NCBI GenBank assembly: GCA_029977865.1
Contig: JAPOKA010000001.1
Span: 1-64,000, forward strand
Source: a bacterium
GTDB lineage: Bacteria > Planctomycetota > Phycisphaerae > Phycisphaerales > SM1A02
Direction of reading: 5' to 3'
DNA: 64,000 nt
The position numbers and the translations under genes were made by a program. Positions within the stretch are counted from its first letter, which is position 1; each line of letters begins with the position of its first letter. Shown piece after piece: positions 39,277 through 48,420 of the stretch. The notes below the pieces were generated by a model. It saw only the letters and a list, made by a program, of their open reading frames with translations. It did no database searches and was not told the DNA's origin.

Positions 39277-40272
39277 TCACGGCAAGCCCCCTGCCGCAGG
39301 ATCCTCGGCGAACTCGCCAAACACCTCGACGCTTCTTGCCGCGTCGCTCAGGCGGTCGAAGTATCCCTCCGAGGCGTCCCCCTCTCGCGCGATCGCCCGC
39401 GCCTGCTCGAAGGCCTGCCGGATCGCCGCCTCGTCGACACCTTCCCGCGGCGGCGATGGCGACTTGGGCCAGTGCTCGCGCCGATAGGTCTCGAGGCGTT
39501 CGAGCCAGGGCTCCGGCAGGCGCCGGCCGCGCCGAGCCTCGTCGCACAGTCGGGTCTCGGCTTCGCGAAAGCCCTCGTCGATGCTTCGTCGCCACATGCT
39601 CACGTTGAAGGAGCAGAGGCTCAGGCGCTCCCGGTCGGCGTCGATCCGAACCAAGGGAGCCACGGGCATCATCCTCGGGAAGTAGAGGTTGGGGTAGATC
39701 CTGCACTTCCAGTAGCGCTCACCGATCGCGGCGAAGTCGGCGATCGACTCGACGTTTCGGAATCCCGAGGTCGCAAGCGGCATGTGCTCGATCTTGGGCT
39801 TCCGAACATCGACGGTGTCGTTGGCGACGTCGAAGTAGAGCGAGCCGAACTGCATCGCGTTCTGGAAGTACTGCTCGCGCAGGACGCCCCAGACGCGGCC
39901 GACCACGCCACCGGCCTCGTGGAACCGCCACACCGCGTCGAAGACCTCCGAGCGCGCCGCGCCGAGGCCCCGAGCCACGAACCGCTCGAACGAACGGATG
40001 GTGATGGGCAGGCAGTAGCCCTTGGGATAGCGCGAGGGATCACCCTTGATGGCCGACGTGGGGTTGGCCTCGAGCTGGCGGCGCATTTCGCGATCGATCT
40101 CCTCGCGGATCGCGAGAAACTCCGCTTCGAGCGCCGGCAGCGCGGGCACGATGAGGCGCTCGGTGAGCTCCTCCTGCTTCGCGTCGACGGGCATCACCCG
40201 TTCGAAGTCGCGGCGCTCGCGGGCCAGCAGGCGATTGAGCAGCGGCTCCAGATCGGCGGCACCTCGACTCAC
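39277..40272 (-). CDS. Unknown soluble protein
   Basis: 331 residues from a GTG at 40272; the ribosome binding site is weak. I do not recognise a family. There is no signal peptide or membrane segment. Landmarks: a charged helical N terminus (LLNRLLARERRDFERVMPVD), YPKGYCLPITIRSFERFVARG, QFGSLYFDVANDTVD, KCRIYPNLYFPRM and MWRRSIDEGFREAETRLCDE, with a Pro-rich linker (KSPSPPREG) before a helical C terminus. Aromatic and basic residues are frequent. It precedes the DUF6288-like gene on the same strand and may be co-transcribed with it. Confidence 0.65.
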   Translation of the reverse strand: MSRGAADLEPLLNRLLARERRDFERVMPVDAKQEELTERLIVPALPALEAEFLAIREEIDREMRRQLEANPTSAIKGDPSRYPKGYCLPITIRSFERFVARGLGAARSEVFDAVWRFHEAGGVVGRVWGVLREQYFQNAMQFGSLYFDVANDTVDVRKPKIEHMPLATSGFRNVESIADFAAIGERYWKCRIYPNLYFPRMMPVAPLVRIDADRERLSLCSFNVSMWRRSIDEGFREAETRLCDEARRGRRLPEPWLERLETYRREHWPKSPSPPREGVDEAAIRQAFEQARAIAREGDASEGYFDRLSDAARSVEVFGEFAEDPAAGGLP

Positions 40273-40641
40273 CGACGTCCGGCCCCCGGCACCTTGGTGA
40301 TCGGAGACCCCCCTCGGCCGACGGCAACCGCCGGGCCGGCGCCGACATGGAGCCGACCCGAGCAGCCCGCCGATCGCCTCGATCCCTCAGACGGTGCCGG
40401 GACTCGCATGCGCAGAGGGTATCGGTCCCGCGACGCCGCGGGGACCACTCGACTCCAGCCGACCCGAGCCCTCGAAGCTGCTTCAGCCGCCGACCCGCCG
40501 GAGCGAAACGGGGGCAACTTGGGAGCGGACGCGGTGAAGTGCGGAACTTCAGATCGCGAGCCGGGAAGTCGAGGCTACTGTCGGAGGGGGTCTGCATCGG
40601 CCCCGGTCCGCCCTGCCGCCCATCCTCGTCGGGAGCCTTCG
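40273..40641. other. Intergenic region of 369 bp
   Basis: Between divergent genes. One strong imperfect hairpin (GGTCCCGCG and CGCGGGGACC around 40425-40447) and the GGGAG ribosome binding site of the next gene are the only structures seen. Confidence 0.4.
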
Positions 40642-41346
40642 ATGAACCTTCGCTGCGTCTGCCTGATCGCCCCTCTGTTCCTCGCACCCGTCGTCGCCGC
40701 CGACACCATCGTGCAGGAAGGTTTTCTCTCAGGCAGTGCCGGCGCACCCAACGAGCACTACATCGACCTGCTGCAATTCGACACCCTCGACGGCACCCGC
40801 GTCCTCAACTTCGTGCGGCTCGAGTTCACGAACACGCTCTTCGCGGAGTCGGTCACCAACGGCGCCGGCGGCTTCGTCCAGGCCAGCGCGAGCCTTTCGA
40901 CGATCTATTCGTTCCTTGGCGGCGGACCCATCGCCGACGTCCTCGCGAGCATCGAGACCACCGTCGACAACTCGGGGAAGCCGGTGGCGACGCTCTACCT
41001 CGACATCGACGAGGTGGCGGTCGAGTACGACTCGCCCGCGTCGCTTGAACAGTGGATCGGCTCCGGCGGGATCACCCTCTTCGCGATCGCGCAGATGCTC
41101 GTGACCGCCGATCCGCCGGGTGTGATCGAGTGGGGCGGAAGCGGCATGGTCGAGTACCGGGTGATCTACGACTTCGACCTCGCCCCGCCCTGCCCCGCCG
41201 ACCTCGACGAAAGCGGCATCGTCGACAACGTCGATCTCGCCATGCTGCTCGGCGCCTGGGACACCGCCGCGGCGGACATCGACGGCGATGGCATGACCGA
41301 TGCGGCGGATCTGTTGCTGCTGCTTGCGGCGTGGGGCGACTGCTGA
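40642..41346 (+). CDS. Secreted choice-of-anchor-E-like protein with dockerin-type tail
   Basis: 234 residues from the ATG at 40642, with GGGAG six bases upstream. Signal peptide 1-20 (APVVAAD). Residues about 30-180 form a beta-sandwich (YIDLLQFDTLDGTRVLNFV...), similar to choice-of-anchor E domains that usually carry PEP-CTERM tails. Here the C terminus is instead a pair of EF-hand halves (DESGIVDNVDLAMLLGAWD and DGDGMTDAADLLLLLAAWG) ending in DC. Surface or secreted structural protein; no enzyme motif. Confidence 0.8.
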   Translation: MNLRCVCLIAPLFLAPVVAADTIVQEGFLSGSAGAPNEHYIDLLQFDTLDGTRVLNFVRLEFTNTLFAESVTNGAGGFVQASASLSTIYSFLGGGPIADVLASIETTVDNSGKPVATLYLDIDEVAVEYDSPASLEQWIGSGGITLFAIAQMLVTADPPGVIEWGGSGMVEYRVIYDFDLAPPCPADLDESGIVDNVDLAMLLGAWDTAAADIDGDGMTDAADLLLLLAAWGDC

Positions 41347-41398
41347 ACCGGGCCTGCGGAGCGGCGCCGGAGGAGGCGGTCCCTTTCTGGCTCGCAAG

Positions 41399-42196
41399 TC
41401 ACTTCAGATTTGGCACGATCGCATCGGCCCAGATCTGGTAGCCCGCCGGCGAGAGGTGCAGGAAGTCTGGCATCAGCGCCTTGGGGATGCGGCCGTCGAT
41501 CAAGACGAAGCGATCGCCCAGATCGTTCATGTGGAACCGAGCGGGCGCTCCTGCGTCGGTCAGGGCTTGGTTCATCGAGGTCGCCCAGGCTCGCAGTGCC
41601 TGATTGATCTGGCAGATGTCGCCACGCATCGGGTTCAGGGTCTCGCCGCGAGGGAAGACCTCGAGGATGTGGATGTCGGCGTCGGGGCACTGCTCGTGCA
41701 GCATCGCGGCGACCGTCTCGATTCCCTTGAGGGTCTCGTCCGCGTTGCTGGTGCCGTGACCGAGGTTGTTGGTGCCGATGAGCAGCACGATGTGCGCAGG
41801 CTGCAGTCGGGTCAGCGGGGCCTGTTCGAGCCGCCACAGCACGTGCTCGGTGCGGTCGCCGGAGTTGCCGAGATTGAGAGCGCCCAGCGGTGCGATCGAC
41901 TGTGCCCAGACCGCTTGCCCCGGGCCTTCCCAGGACTGCGTGATCGAGTCGCCCACGAAGACCACGCGAGTCGGCGCGCTCTCTCGAGCGCGGCGGATGC
42001 ACTCGTCCTGCCGCGCGATCGCGCCGGCGTTGTCGCGAGGGGCGGGAACGACCGACGCTGGTCGAGCCGGAGCGGAATCCTGGGTCATCGAAGCAGTCGC
42101 CGTGGTGACCAACGCGGTGCACACCAGCCCGAGCAGTGGTGCGGTCACGATTCGAAGCAGCGGTGATCTGATTCCGGGGCAGCGATTCGCAGGCAT
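41399..42196 (-). CDS. Secreted SGNH/GDSL hydrolase
   Basis: 265 residues from the ATG at 42196, with AAGGAG five bases upstream. Signal or anchor helix at about 12-36. Block I VFVGDSITQ gives nucleophile Ser84, the Gly block is LNLGNSGDRTEHVLWRLE, block III LLIGTNNLGHGT has the Asn, and block V DFLHLSPAGY supplies Asp and His. This is the PAF-acetylhydrolase beta-like SGNH subgroup, usually acetyl or carbohydrate esterases. It lies 53 bp downstream of a sulfatase on the same strand, so the pair may remove acetyl and sulfate groups from the same glycan. Confidence 0.92.
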   Translation of the reverse strand: MPANRCPGIRSPLLRIVTAPLLGLVCTALVTTATASMTQDSAPARPASVVPAPRDNAGAIARQDECIRRARESAPTRVVFVGDSITQSWEGPGQAVWAQSIAPLGALNLGNSGDRTEHVLWRLEQAPLTRLQPAHIVLLIGTNNLGHGTSNADETLKGIETVAAMLHEQCPDADIHILEVFPRGETLNPMRGDICQINQALRAWATSMNQALTDAGAPARFHMNDLGDRFVLIDGRIPKALMPDFLHLSPAGYQIWADAIVPNLK

Positions 42197-42249
42197 GGTG
42201 ACTCCTTCGCGTTGAGAGTCGTGCACAGTACCCGCCCGCGACCTGCGTT

Positions 42250-43989
42250 TCACGGCTCCCGGCGAGCCCGAAGCACGATCTGGTAGGCACCACGCTCCGG
42301 TTCGTCGCCGATCGTCGAAGTCAGATCGACGTCGCCGGCTGGAAGCGCCACCCCGCGGATCAACGCCCGCTGAGCCCCCGGCATGAACTCGCCTCGAGCC
42401 ACGATGTCGTCGAAGTGCAATTCGATCGCCTCGCCGCCATCGGTCGCGCTTCGGATGACCTCGATGTCGAAGACCGTCGGCACCGCGACGGACACCTGCC
42501 AGCGGCCCTGCCCGCCCCAGCCGTCCTTCGCGGTGCGAGTCCAGTCCTGACGGGTGAGCGTGGTCGCGGTCTCGTGGGGTGTCCCGAGCACGATCCGGGG
42601 GCGGGCGAAGGGATCGGGCCGCGTCGCGGCGATGTCGTCGAACCAGTCGTCGTAGATCGCTCCGAGTCGGGCGACGATCTCGGGGTGCTGGTCGGCCAGA
42701 TCGTTCCGCTCGGCGGGATCGGCGACGACGTCGTGAAGTTCGTAGGCGACGCCGGCCGGCATCGACTCTCGGCCGAAGCCGGTCTGATGCGAGAGCTTCC
42801 ACGTTCCCTCGTAGACCGCGATGTGGTGGCCGCGGACCGGCGCGTCGCCACGGTGGGCCTGGACGACCAGCGTGCGGGCGTCCGGCACCGGGAGTTCGTG
42901 GTCCCGAAGCCACGGCGCCATGCTGATGCCGTCAAGCCGCAGCTCCGCCGGTGGACTCAGGCCGGCAAGCTCGAGCAGCGTCGGCAGGACGTCGAGATGT
43001 GCCGAGAGTGCTGCGGACTCGCCCGGCGGCAGCGTTCCGGGCTGGTGCCAGAGCGAGACCGTGCGAATCCCCCCTTCACGGACTTGTCCCTTGGTGCCGC
43101 GGAAGGGGCCGACGTACCGCGCGCCCGCCGGTCCGTTGTCGGTGAGAAAGACCAGGATCGTCTGCTCGGCGATCCCCATCCGCTCCAGCGCCGCCACGAG
43201 CCTGCCGACGTTCTCGTCGATGTTCTCGATCATCGCGAAAACGCGGCTCGTCCGATCGAGCTTCTCCGGCGTCTCCTCACCGTGGCCATCAAGGACCGCG
43301 GAGAGGTCGGCGTTCGCGTAGTGCTCGCGGAGTTCCTCGGGCACGTCGTGCAGCGGATCGTGCGGGGCGTTGGTGGCGATGTAGGCGAAGAACGGCCGCC
43401 CATCCTGCACCGCGCGGGTGATGAACTCGATGCCGGCCTCGAACTGGACGTCGGTGCAGTAGCCCTCGGTCTCGATCTGCTCGCCGTTGCGGAACATGAT
43501 GGCGTTGGTGTAACGCTCCGCGTTTTCGATCGGCTCCGAAGGCTGGGCAAGCCCTCCCCCGCGATGTACGAGCGACTCGTCGAAACCCTGATCGATCGGC
43601 CGCATGGGGTAGGCGTCACCGAGGTGCCACTTGCCGAAGATCCCGGTCGCGTAGCCGGCACCTCGCAGGATCTCCGCGATGGTCGTCTCCGTCGGATCCA
43701 TCTGGGCCCGGCCGATGTAGGTGTCGAATGCCCGCGTCCGCTGGGCGTGGCGCCCAGTCATGAGCGAGGCCCGCGTCGGCGTGCAGACCGGGCTGACGTA
43801 GAACCGCGAGAGTCGGCTGCTCCGTGCCGCCAGCGCGTCGAGGTTCGGGGTGCGGAGGACGGGGTTGCCGGTGAAGCCGAAGTCGCCGTAGCCCTGATCG
43901 TCGGTCATCACCAGCACGATGTTTGGAGGCGCCGCCGCGGCGATGGTCGCGGCGAGAAGGATCAACACCGTCGGAAGCAGAGTCCGCAT
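42250..43989 (-). CDS. Secreted sulfatase (type I, formylglycine)
   Basis: 579 residues from the ATG at 43989 (no strong ribosome binding site; a GTG a few codons upstream is possible). Signal peptide 1-20. NIVLVMTDDQGYGDFG starts the fold, and signature VCTPTRASLMTGR has Cys69 for conversion to formylglycine (CxPxR with Thr in place of Ser, which is accepted in the family). FGKWHLG and TDNGP are present. An extra C-terminal beta domain of about 100 residues (RWQVSVAVPTVFDIEVI) resembles a substrate-binding module. It probably forms an operon with the SGNH hydrolase. Confidence 0.93.
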   Translation of the reverse strand: MRTLLPTVLILLAATIAAAAPPNIVLVMTDDQGYGDFGFTGNPVLRTPNLDALAARSSRLSRFYVSPVCTPTRASLMTGRHAQRTRAFDTYIGRAQMDPTETTIAEILRGAGYATGIFGKWHLGDAYPMRPIDQGFDESLVHRGGGLAQPSEPIENAERYTNAIMFRNGEQIETEGYCTDVQFEAGIEFITRAVQDGRPFFAYIATNAPHDPLHDVPEELREHYANADLSAVLDGHGEETPEKLDRTSRVFAMIENIDENVGRLVAALERMGIAEQTILVFLTDNGPAGARYVGPFRGTKGQVREGGIRTVSLWHQPGTLPPGESAALSAHLDVLPTLLELAGLSPPAELRLDGISMAPWLRDHELPVPDARTLVVQAHRGDAPVRGHHIAVYEGTWKLSHQTGFGRESMPAGVAYELHDVVADPAERNDLADQHPEIVARLGAIYDDWFDDIAATRPDPFARPRIVLGTPHETATTLTRQDWTRTAKDGWGGQGRWQVSVAVPTVFDIEVIRSATDGGEAIELHFDDIVARGEFMPGAQRALIRGVALPAGDVDLTSTIGDEPERGAYQIVLRARREP

Positions 43990-44387
43990 CACGATCGCGG
44001 CACGCTTCACGCTGCCACTCTGAAGGAATGTGGGATTGAGGCCCGCGACCTCGCGCTTCACGGGGCAGGCGCTCGCCGGCCGGGTGCATGACGCCACCTT
44101 GGCACCAAGAGGGACCCTCAAGCCGGTGACGAAGCGCGGAGGCCAAGGCATCGTGGGCAGCGTATGCGAACTTGCGACGGACGATGAACCGAGCATCCAG
44201 GCTTCGGCGGCTCGGCGGGATTCACCTTTTCGGCGCTCCCGCGCGATCAGAAGATCGCGGTCGGAGTCCGCCTCCGCGTGCGACCCTATCCGCGCGATGC
44301 ACTCCGGACGATTGACTCTCGGCCAGGGATTCCCTTGGAGCAATCTCGCCTGCGTGGTGGGTGGCGTCGCGATCGCAAAAGCGTGGC
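43990..44387. other. Intergenic region of 398 bp
   Basis: Lies between two leftward genes. I see no gene, no hairpin and no convincing promoter. Confidence 0.4.
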
Positions 44388-45158
44388 TCACGCGGCGAGC
44401 GACGTCGTCTCAGCCGCATCCGCTTCCGCATCCCTCATCGCCTTCACCGCGATCCGCGTCACGATCACCGTCACCAGCACGCTCGCAAGAAGTCCGCTGT
44501 AGAGCGCGACCTCACGCGCGATCGAGTCGCCGCCTGTGGGGCGTGCTGCAAGATCGGCGGTGTGTCGCGCGGCGAAGCCGAGCAGCACCATCGACAGCGT
44601 GCCGGGCAGAAGTCCGAGGCAACCGACGAGAAACGCCGGATACGAAATGCGGCTCGCCGAGAGCAGCCAGTTCATCAGCGCGAAGCTGATCGGCGCCATG
44701 CGAAGGAGCACCACGAGCCGAAGACCGCGGCGGGCGATCGAGGCGTCGATCGCCAAAAGAGCCGGGTGGCCCTGCAACGACCGGCGCACTCGATCTCGAA
44801 TCACCTTTCGCCCAAGGAGAAAGGTGACGTTCGCGGCGACCAGGCTGCCCGCGAAGACCCAGGCAAGTCCCCACCCCGGACCGAAGATCGCACCGCCGGC
44901 CATCGAGAGCATCGACTTCGGAAGAAAGAGCGACGTGGCGATCGCGAAGGCCGCCACGAAGATCACTGGCGCCCACGCCCCGAGATCGGAGAGGTACCGC
45001 TCGAACTCCGCCTCGTGCGGCGTGATCCAACGGAACCAGATCCACGCGACCAACCCGCATGTTGCGAGCGCGAGGATGACCTTCGCCGCAATCCCCCACC
45101 CCGCGTGGTGCACGGGGTGGCTCGACGCTGCGGAGGACCGACCGAGGGCCTGAGGCAT
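44388..45158 (-). CDS. TVP38/TMEM64 family membrane protein
   Basis: 256 residues from the ATG at 45158. Hydrophobic segments at about 20-40, 58-80, 87-112, 140-185 and 225-245. The VTT/SNARE-associated core shows FLPKSMLSMAGGAIFGPGWG, the family's F/L-P-x-x-x-x-x-x-GxxFG motif, and a second half RMAPISFALMNWLLSASRIS. Members are DedA-like envelope proteins linked to lipid transport. No Shine-Dalgarno; TACGGT lies six bases before the ATG, so the transcript is probably leaderless. Confidence 0.9.
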   Translation of the reverse strand: MPQALGRSSAASSHPVHHAGWGIAAKVILALATCGLVAWIWFRWITPHEAEFERYLSDLGAWAPVIFVAAFAIATSLFLPKSMLSMAGGAIFGPGWGLAWVFAGSLVAANVTFLLGRKVIRDRVRRSLQGHPALLAIDASIARRGLRLVVLLRMAPISFALMNWLLSASRISYPAFLVGCLGLLPGTLSMVLLGFAARHTADLAARPTGGDSIAREVALYSGLLASVLVTVIVTRIAVKAMRDAEADAAETTSLAA

Positions 45159-45385
45159 GTCGACACCGTAGCGGGCGGCACGCCGACCGGTCCGGCGCCG
45201 GAGCCCGCGGCCACTCGACCGCCGCTGCAGATCTGAATGTCGTTGATGGCCACGCTGACTGGCAGCGTCGCCGCAGAGGAGGCGGTCGCGAGGAGACCCG
45301 CAACCGTCGCGCACGCGGGGCGTGCGCGAACCATGGCGGCAGCGACTCTGGCAACCACCCCGGTCGTCACCGTATTGTGGGAGCT

Positions 45386-45404
45386 CCCGAGTCCAACCCT
45401 CGGG
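45386..45404 (+). promoter_or_regulatory. Leader hairpin before the esterase gene
   Basis: CCCGAG-TCCAACC-CTCGGG, a perfect six-pair stem in the leader of the next gene, ending about eight bases before its GGAGG ribosome binding site. A TATTGT (45373-45378) just before it is a possible -10. Could affect translation; no known riboswitch matches. Confidence 0.3.
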
Positions 45405-45423
45405 CGGATCTGGAGGTCTCCAC

Positions 45424-46422
45424 ATGTCTCGCCACCTCGCTCCTCGTCATCTCCTTGTCATCGCAGCCTCGCTGGTGGCATCCGTCGCCGCGGCAGCCTC
45501 GGCGTTCACCGAGGATTCACCGGTCAAGGTCTTCATCCTCGCCGGGCAGTCGAACATGGTCGGCGCAGGTCAGGTCAAGGCGAACCCCGACCGCAATGGC
45601 GGCAAGGGTTCGCTCGAGTGGCTCGTGGAGACCTCGCCCGACAAGGCGAAGTACGCCTCGCTTCGCGATGGCGAGGGCAATTGGGTCGAGCGCGACGACG
45701 TCAAGATCTGGTACCTCGGACGCACCGGCGGCCTCAAGCCCGGTTTCGGCGGCAACGAGAACGCGATCGGTCCGGAACTCGGCTTCGGCACCGTGGTCGG
45801 CGATGCATTCGATGAACCCGTCGTCCTTGTCAAGATCGCCTGGGGCGGCAAGGCGATCGGCAAGGAGTTCCGTCCGCCGAGTTCCGGCGGCGAGGTCGGC
45901 GCCGAGTACCGCCAGCTCGTCGATCTCTCGAAGGAGACCCTCGCCAACCTCGGCACCATCTTCCCCGAGCTCGAGGGACGCGACATCCAACTGGTCGGCC
46001 TCGGCTGGCATCAAGGCTGGAACGACCGGGTGAACGCCGCCTTCAACGAGGCCTACGAAGCGAATCTCTCGAACCTCATCCGCGATCTCCGCAAGGAACT
46101 GAACGCCCCGAACCTGCCGTTCGTGATCGCCGAAACCGGCATGACCGGACCCACCGAGAGCCACCCCCGGGCGCTCTCGCTGATGGCAGCGCAGAAGGCG
46201 GTGGCCGAGAAGCCGGAGTTCCTTGGCACCGTCGCCTTCGTGCCGACACGGAACTTCTGGCGCGACGAAAGCGAGTCGCCTTCGAAGCAGGGCTACCACT
46301 GGAACTCGAATGCCGAGACCTACTACTTGATCGGTGAGGGCATGGGCAAGGCGATGCTTGGTCTGCTCGGCGAGGCGACCACGCCCGCAGCACCTTCGGC
46401 CCACGACGCATCGGTGCGTTGA
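45424..46422 (+). CDS. Sialate O-acetylesterase-like carbohydrate esterase
   Basis: 332 residues from the ATG at 45424, with GGAGG seven bases upstream. Signal peptide 1-26. FILAGQSNMVG places nucleophile Ser43 in the GQSN motif of the SASA (DUF303) esterase family, IAWGGKAIGKEF is the oxyanion-loop region, and WHQGWND is the conserved Q/G block. Family members remove acetyl groups from sialic acid or xylan. Its length is that of a single SASA domain. It is divergent from the TVP38-like gene. Confidence 0.9.
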   Translation: MSRHLAPRHLLVIAASLVASVAAAASAFTEDSPVKVFILAGQSNMVGAGQVKANPDRNGGKGSLEWLVETSPDKAKYASLRDGEGNWVERDDVKIWYLGRTGGLKPGFGGNENAIGPELGFGTVVGDAFDEPVVLVKIAWGGKAIGKEFRPPSSGGEVGAEYRQLVDLSKETLANLGTIFPELEGRDIQLVGLGWHQGWNDRVNAAFNEAYEANLSNLIRDLRKELNAPNLPFVIAETGMTGPTESHPRALSLMAAQKAVAEKPEFLGTVAFVPTRNFWRDESESPSKQGYHWNSNAETYYLIGEGMGKAMLGLLGEATTPAAPSAHDASVR

Positions 46423-46453
46423 ATCGAGCGACTGGTGGCGAGGCGTGATGCAC

Positions 46454-46478
46454 GCCGATGGCCACGCGAGCCATCGGC
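46454..46478. terminator. Strong hairpin between convergent genes
   Basis: GCCGATGGC-CACGCGA-GCCATCGGC, a perfect nine-pair stem with a seven-base loop between the stops at 46422 and 46559. A second hairpin, CGACGC-ATGTTCG-GCGTCG, follows at 46518-46536. The convergent position suggests bidirectional termination, although no T tract follows. Confidence 0.5.
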
Positions 46479-46558
46479 ACGTTGCTAACCGTGCGTCTGA
46501 CTCGATCCGGCGTTGAACGACGCATGTTCGGCGTCGATCGCCTCGGCGATGCAGGTCG

Positions 46559-48136
46559 CTAGCGCGGGTCGATCGAGTCGGGTGGCGGCTTGGTCTCGTC
46601 GCGCCGCTCCTCCAACGAGTCGATCTGCCCGAGATCCTCGGTCAAGGCGATCGCGGCGGCGCGGACCCGCTGCGGGTAGAGCTCGCCGAAGCGGTAGACC
46701 GAACTGGCGGGATCCAGGCTGAGACCTCGTTCAACCGGTGTCGCATCGGTCAGGAGGTTGAGGATCACGTCGGTGGTGACCCAGGGGTTGTTCCAGTAGT
46801 ACCCATGTCCGAGCCAGGTTCCGGCGTGCAGTTCGGCCTGAGCCACACTGACCAGCTGGACGTTGGCGTTGGCGTTGAGGTACTCGATTTCTCGATTGTC
46901 GAGCCGTTCAAGAGCCCGCCCGAGCCGGGTGCCGCCGGTGATCCACGCCGCAATACCCAGCGCGAGGTCGTGCGGGTTGCTGTAGATCGTCATGCGCTCG
47001 GGCAACTCGGTCGCGCGGTCGAGCACCGCATCGAAGGCCTCCCAGAGATCCATGTCCGGGGCGACCAGGATCAACTGGCCGAGCCGCAGCGCCCGCCGCG
47101 CTTCCTCCAACGGCATGCCCTGCCGCGACAGCTTCAGCTGGTCGATCGCCATCAGCGCGATGGGCGCGCCGGCGCTGTGGGCGAGGACGTGGATCTTGCG
47201 GGCCTTGGTCCGGGAGCCGAGCATCTCGAGCAGGATGCGGAAGGTGCGGGTGGATGCTCTCGCCGAGGCGCGGTCGACGTTGTAGTCGAGCAGGCTCGCC
47301 TGCGAGGGCCACTCGAACAGCACCATCGCACCGCGGCGACCCAGGTAGTGGTAGAGACCGGCCGAAAATCCCGCGTTCTGGACGAACCCGGTGTCGAATC
47401 CGTGCACGAACACGAAGATCTCGTCGCCGCCGCTGCGGGCAAGGGCGGCATCGATCGAAGCCGCGAACGCATCGACATGACTCTTGCTCGAGCCTTCGAA
47501 GGGCTGGAACTCCTCGGGCCCGGGCCACGCCGCGCCGAAGTCGGTGAGGCCGACGATCGAAACCGGAACCCCTCCGGTTCGGCCTGGCGTGCGCGAGGCT
47601 TCGACCAGCGTCACCCAGGTCTCCTCCGGGCCTCCAAATTGGACCTCGAAGGAGCAAAGGCGAACCGCGACCTTGCGAGCCGTGGTGAGGAATCGCTCCG
47701 GCGGCGCATCTGGATCGACCCCGCAATTCGCGACGGTGTGAACGCGGACGGTGGTGGTTCGTTCCTCCGGGACCGTCTGCGCGAAGAGGTTCGCAGCGCC
47801 GCGCTCGAACCCGACCGGAGTCGGCATCAGTTGCGGACCGTCGTCGCGGGATCCCTCGGCGGACTCGACCGCAGACGCGGGCGAACTCGCCCGCACGACG
47901 GCAGGAGCGACCAATCCTCCGACGGTCGCGAGGACGGCGAATGCGATTGCACGGGCAACCCAGTGGCCGCCCCTGGGCTGGACTCGCGCGTGCTCGAGGC
48001 GTCGTTCGCCCCGACCCGCGATCGAACGTGAGCTGACGCCCTCGACGCACTCGCGGGCGGCCCACGAGTCTCGTCCTTCGAGGTGCCACCCCGACCGGAC
48101 CCTTCGTCCCCGTGCCAAGAGATTGCGCTCAATCAC
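46559..48136 (-). CDS. Membrane-anchored alpha/beta hydrolase (DUF900 type)
   Basis: 525 residues from a GTG at 48136 with GAGGAG eight bases upstream. A charged N-terminal stretch of about 57 residues precedes one hydrophobic helix (about 60-82). The alpha/beta hydrolase fold has FVHGFDTGF (oxyanion loop, 243-251), nucleophile Ser321 in VLAHSAGAP, an acid in VAPDMDLWEAF and a likely His in GTWLGHGYY. The family is DUF900, of unknown substrate. The basic N terminus with RRVRSGW is unusual; signal-anchor topology with the hydrolase outside is likely. Confidence 0.85.
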   Translation of the reverse strand: MIERNLLARGRRVRSGWHLEGRDSWAARECVEGVSSRSIAGRGERRLEHARVQPRGGHWVARAIAFAVLATVGGLVAPAVVRASSPASAVESAEGSRDDGPQLMPTPVGFERGAANLFAQTVPEERTTTVRVHTVANCGVDPDAPPERFLTTARKVAVRLCSFEVQFGGPEETWVTLVEASRTPGRTGGVPVSIVGLTDFGAAWPGPEEFQPFEGSSKSHVDAFAASIDAALARSGGDEIFVFVHGFDTGFVQNAGFSAGLYHYLGRRGAMVLFEWPSQASLLDYNVDRASARASTRTFRILLEMLGSRTKARKIHVLAHSAGAPIALMAIDQLKLSRQGMPLEEARRALRLGQLILVAPDMDLWEAFDAVLDRATELPERMTIYSNPHDLALGIAAWITGGTRLGRALERLDNREIEYLNANANVQLVSVAQAELHAGTWLGHGYYWNNPWVTTDVILNLLTDATPVERGLSLDPASSVYRFGELYPQRVRAAAIALTEDLGQIDSLEERRDETKPPPDSIDPR

Positions 48137-48420
48137 CGCGATCGCTCCTCGAGATTCGAAATGACTCGATGAAGGTAGCAGTCAGCGAATGGTTGCCAAA
48201 CGCCATCGCGTTGGTTTCGCAGGCCGCGCGTGCGATCCGGTGCGGCCGCGAGCGCAAGAAACTGCCATCGGACCGGTATCGGCGCCGGGTCGCCGACGCG
48301 GCCGGTGATTCCCGTGCGAATTGCGGATTGCGGCATTCGCTCCGGCCACCCCGGCTCGGGCGCCCTCCCCCGACGGAACCTCACGGCCCAAGCCGCCATC
48401 GGCTCGAGGTGCGATCCGGT

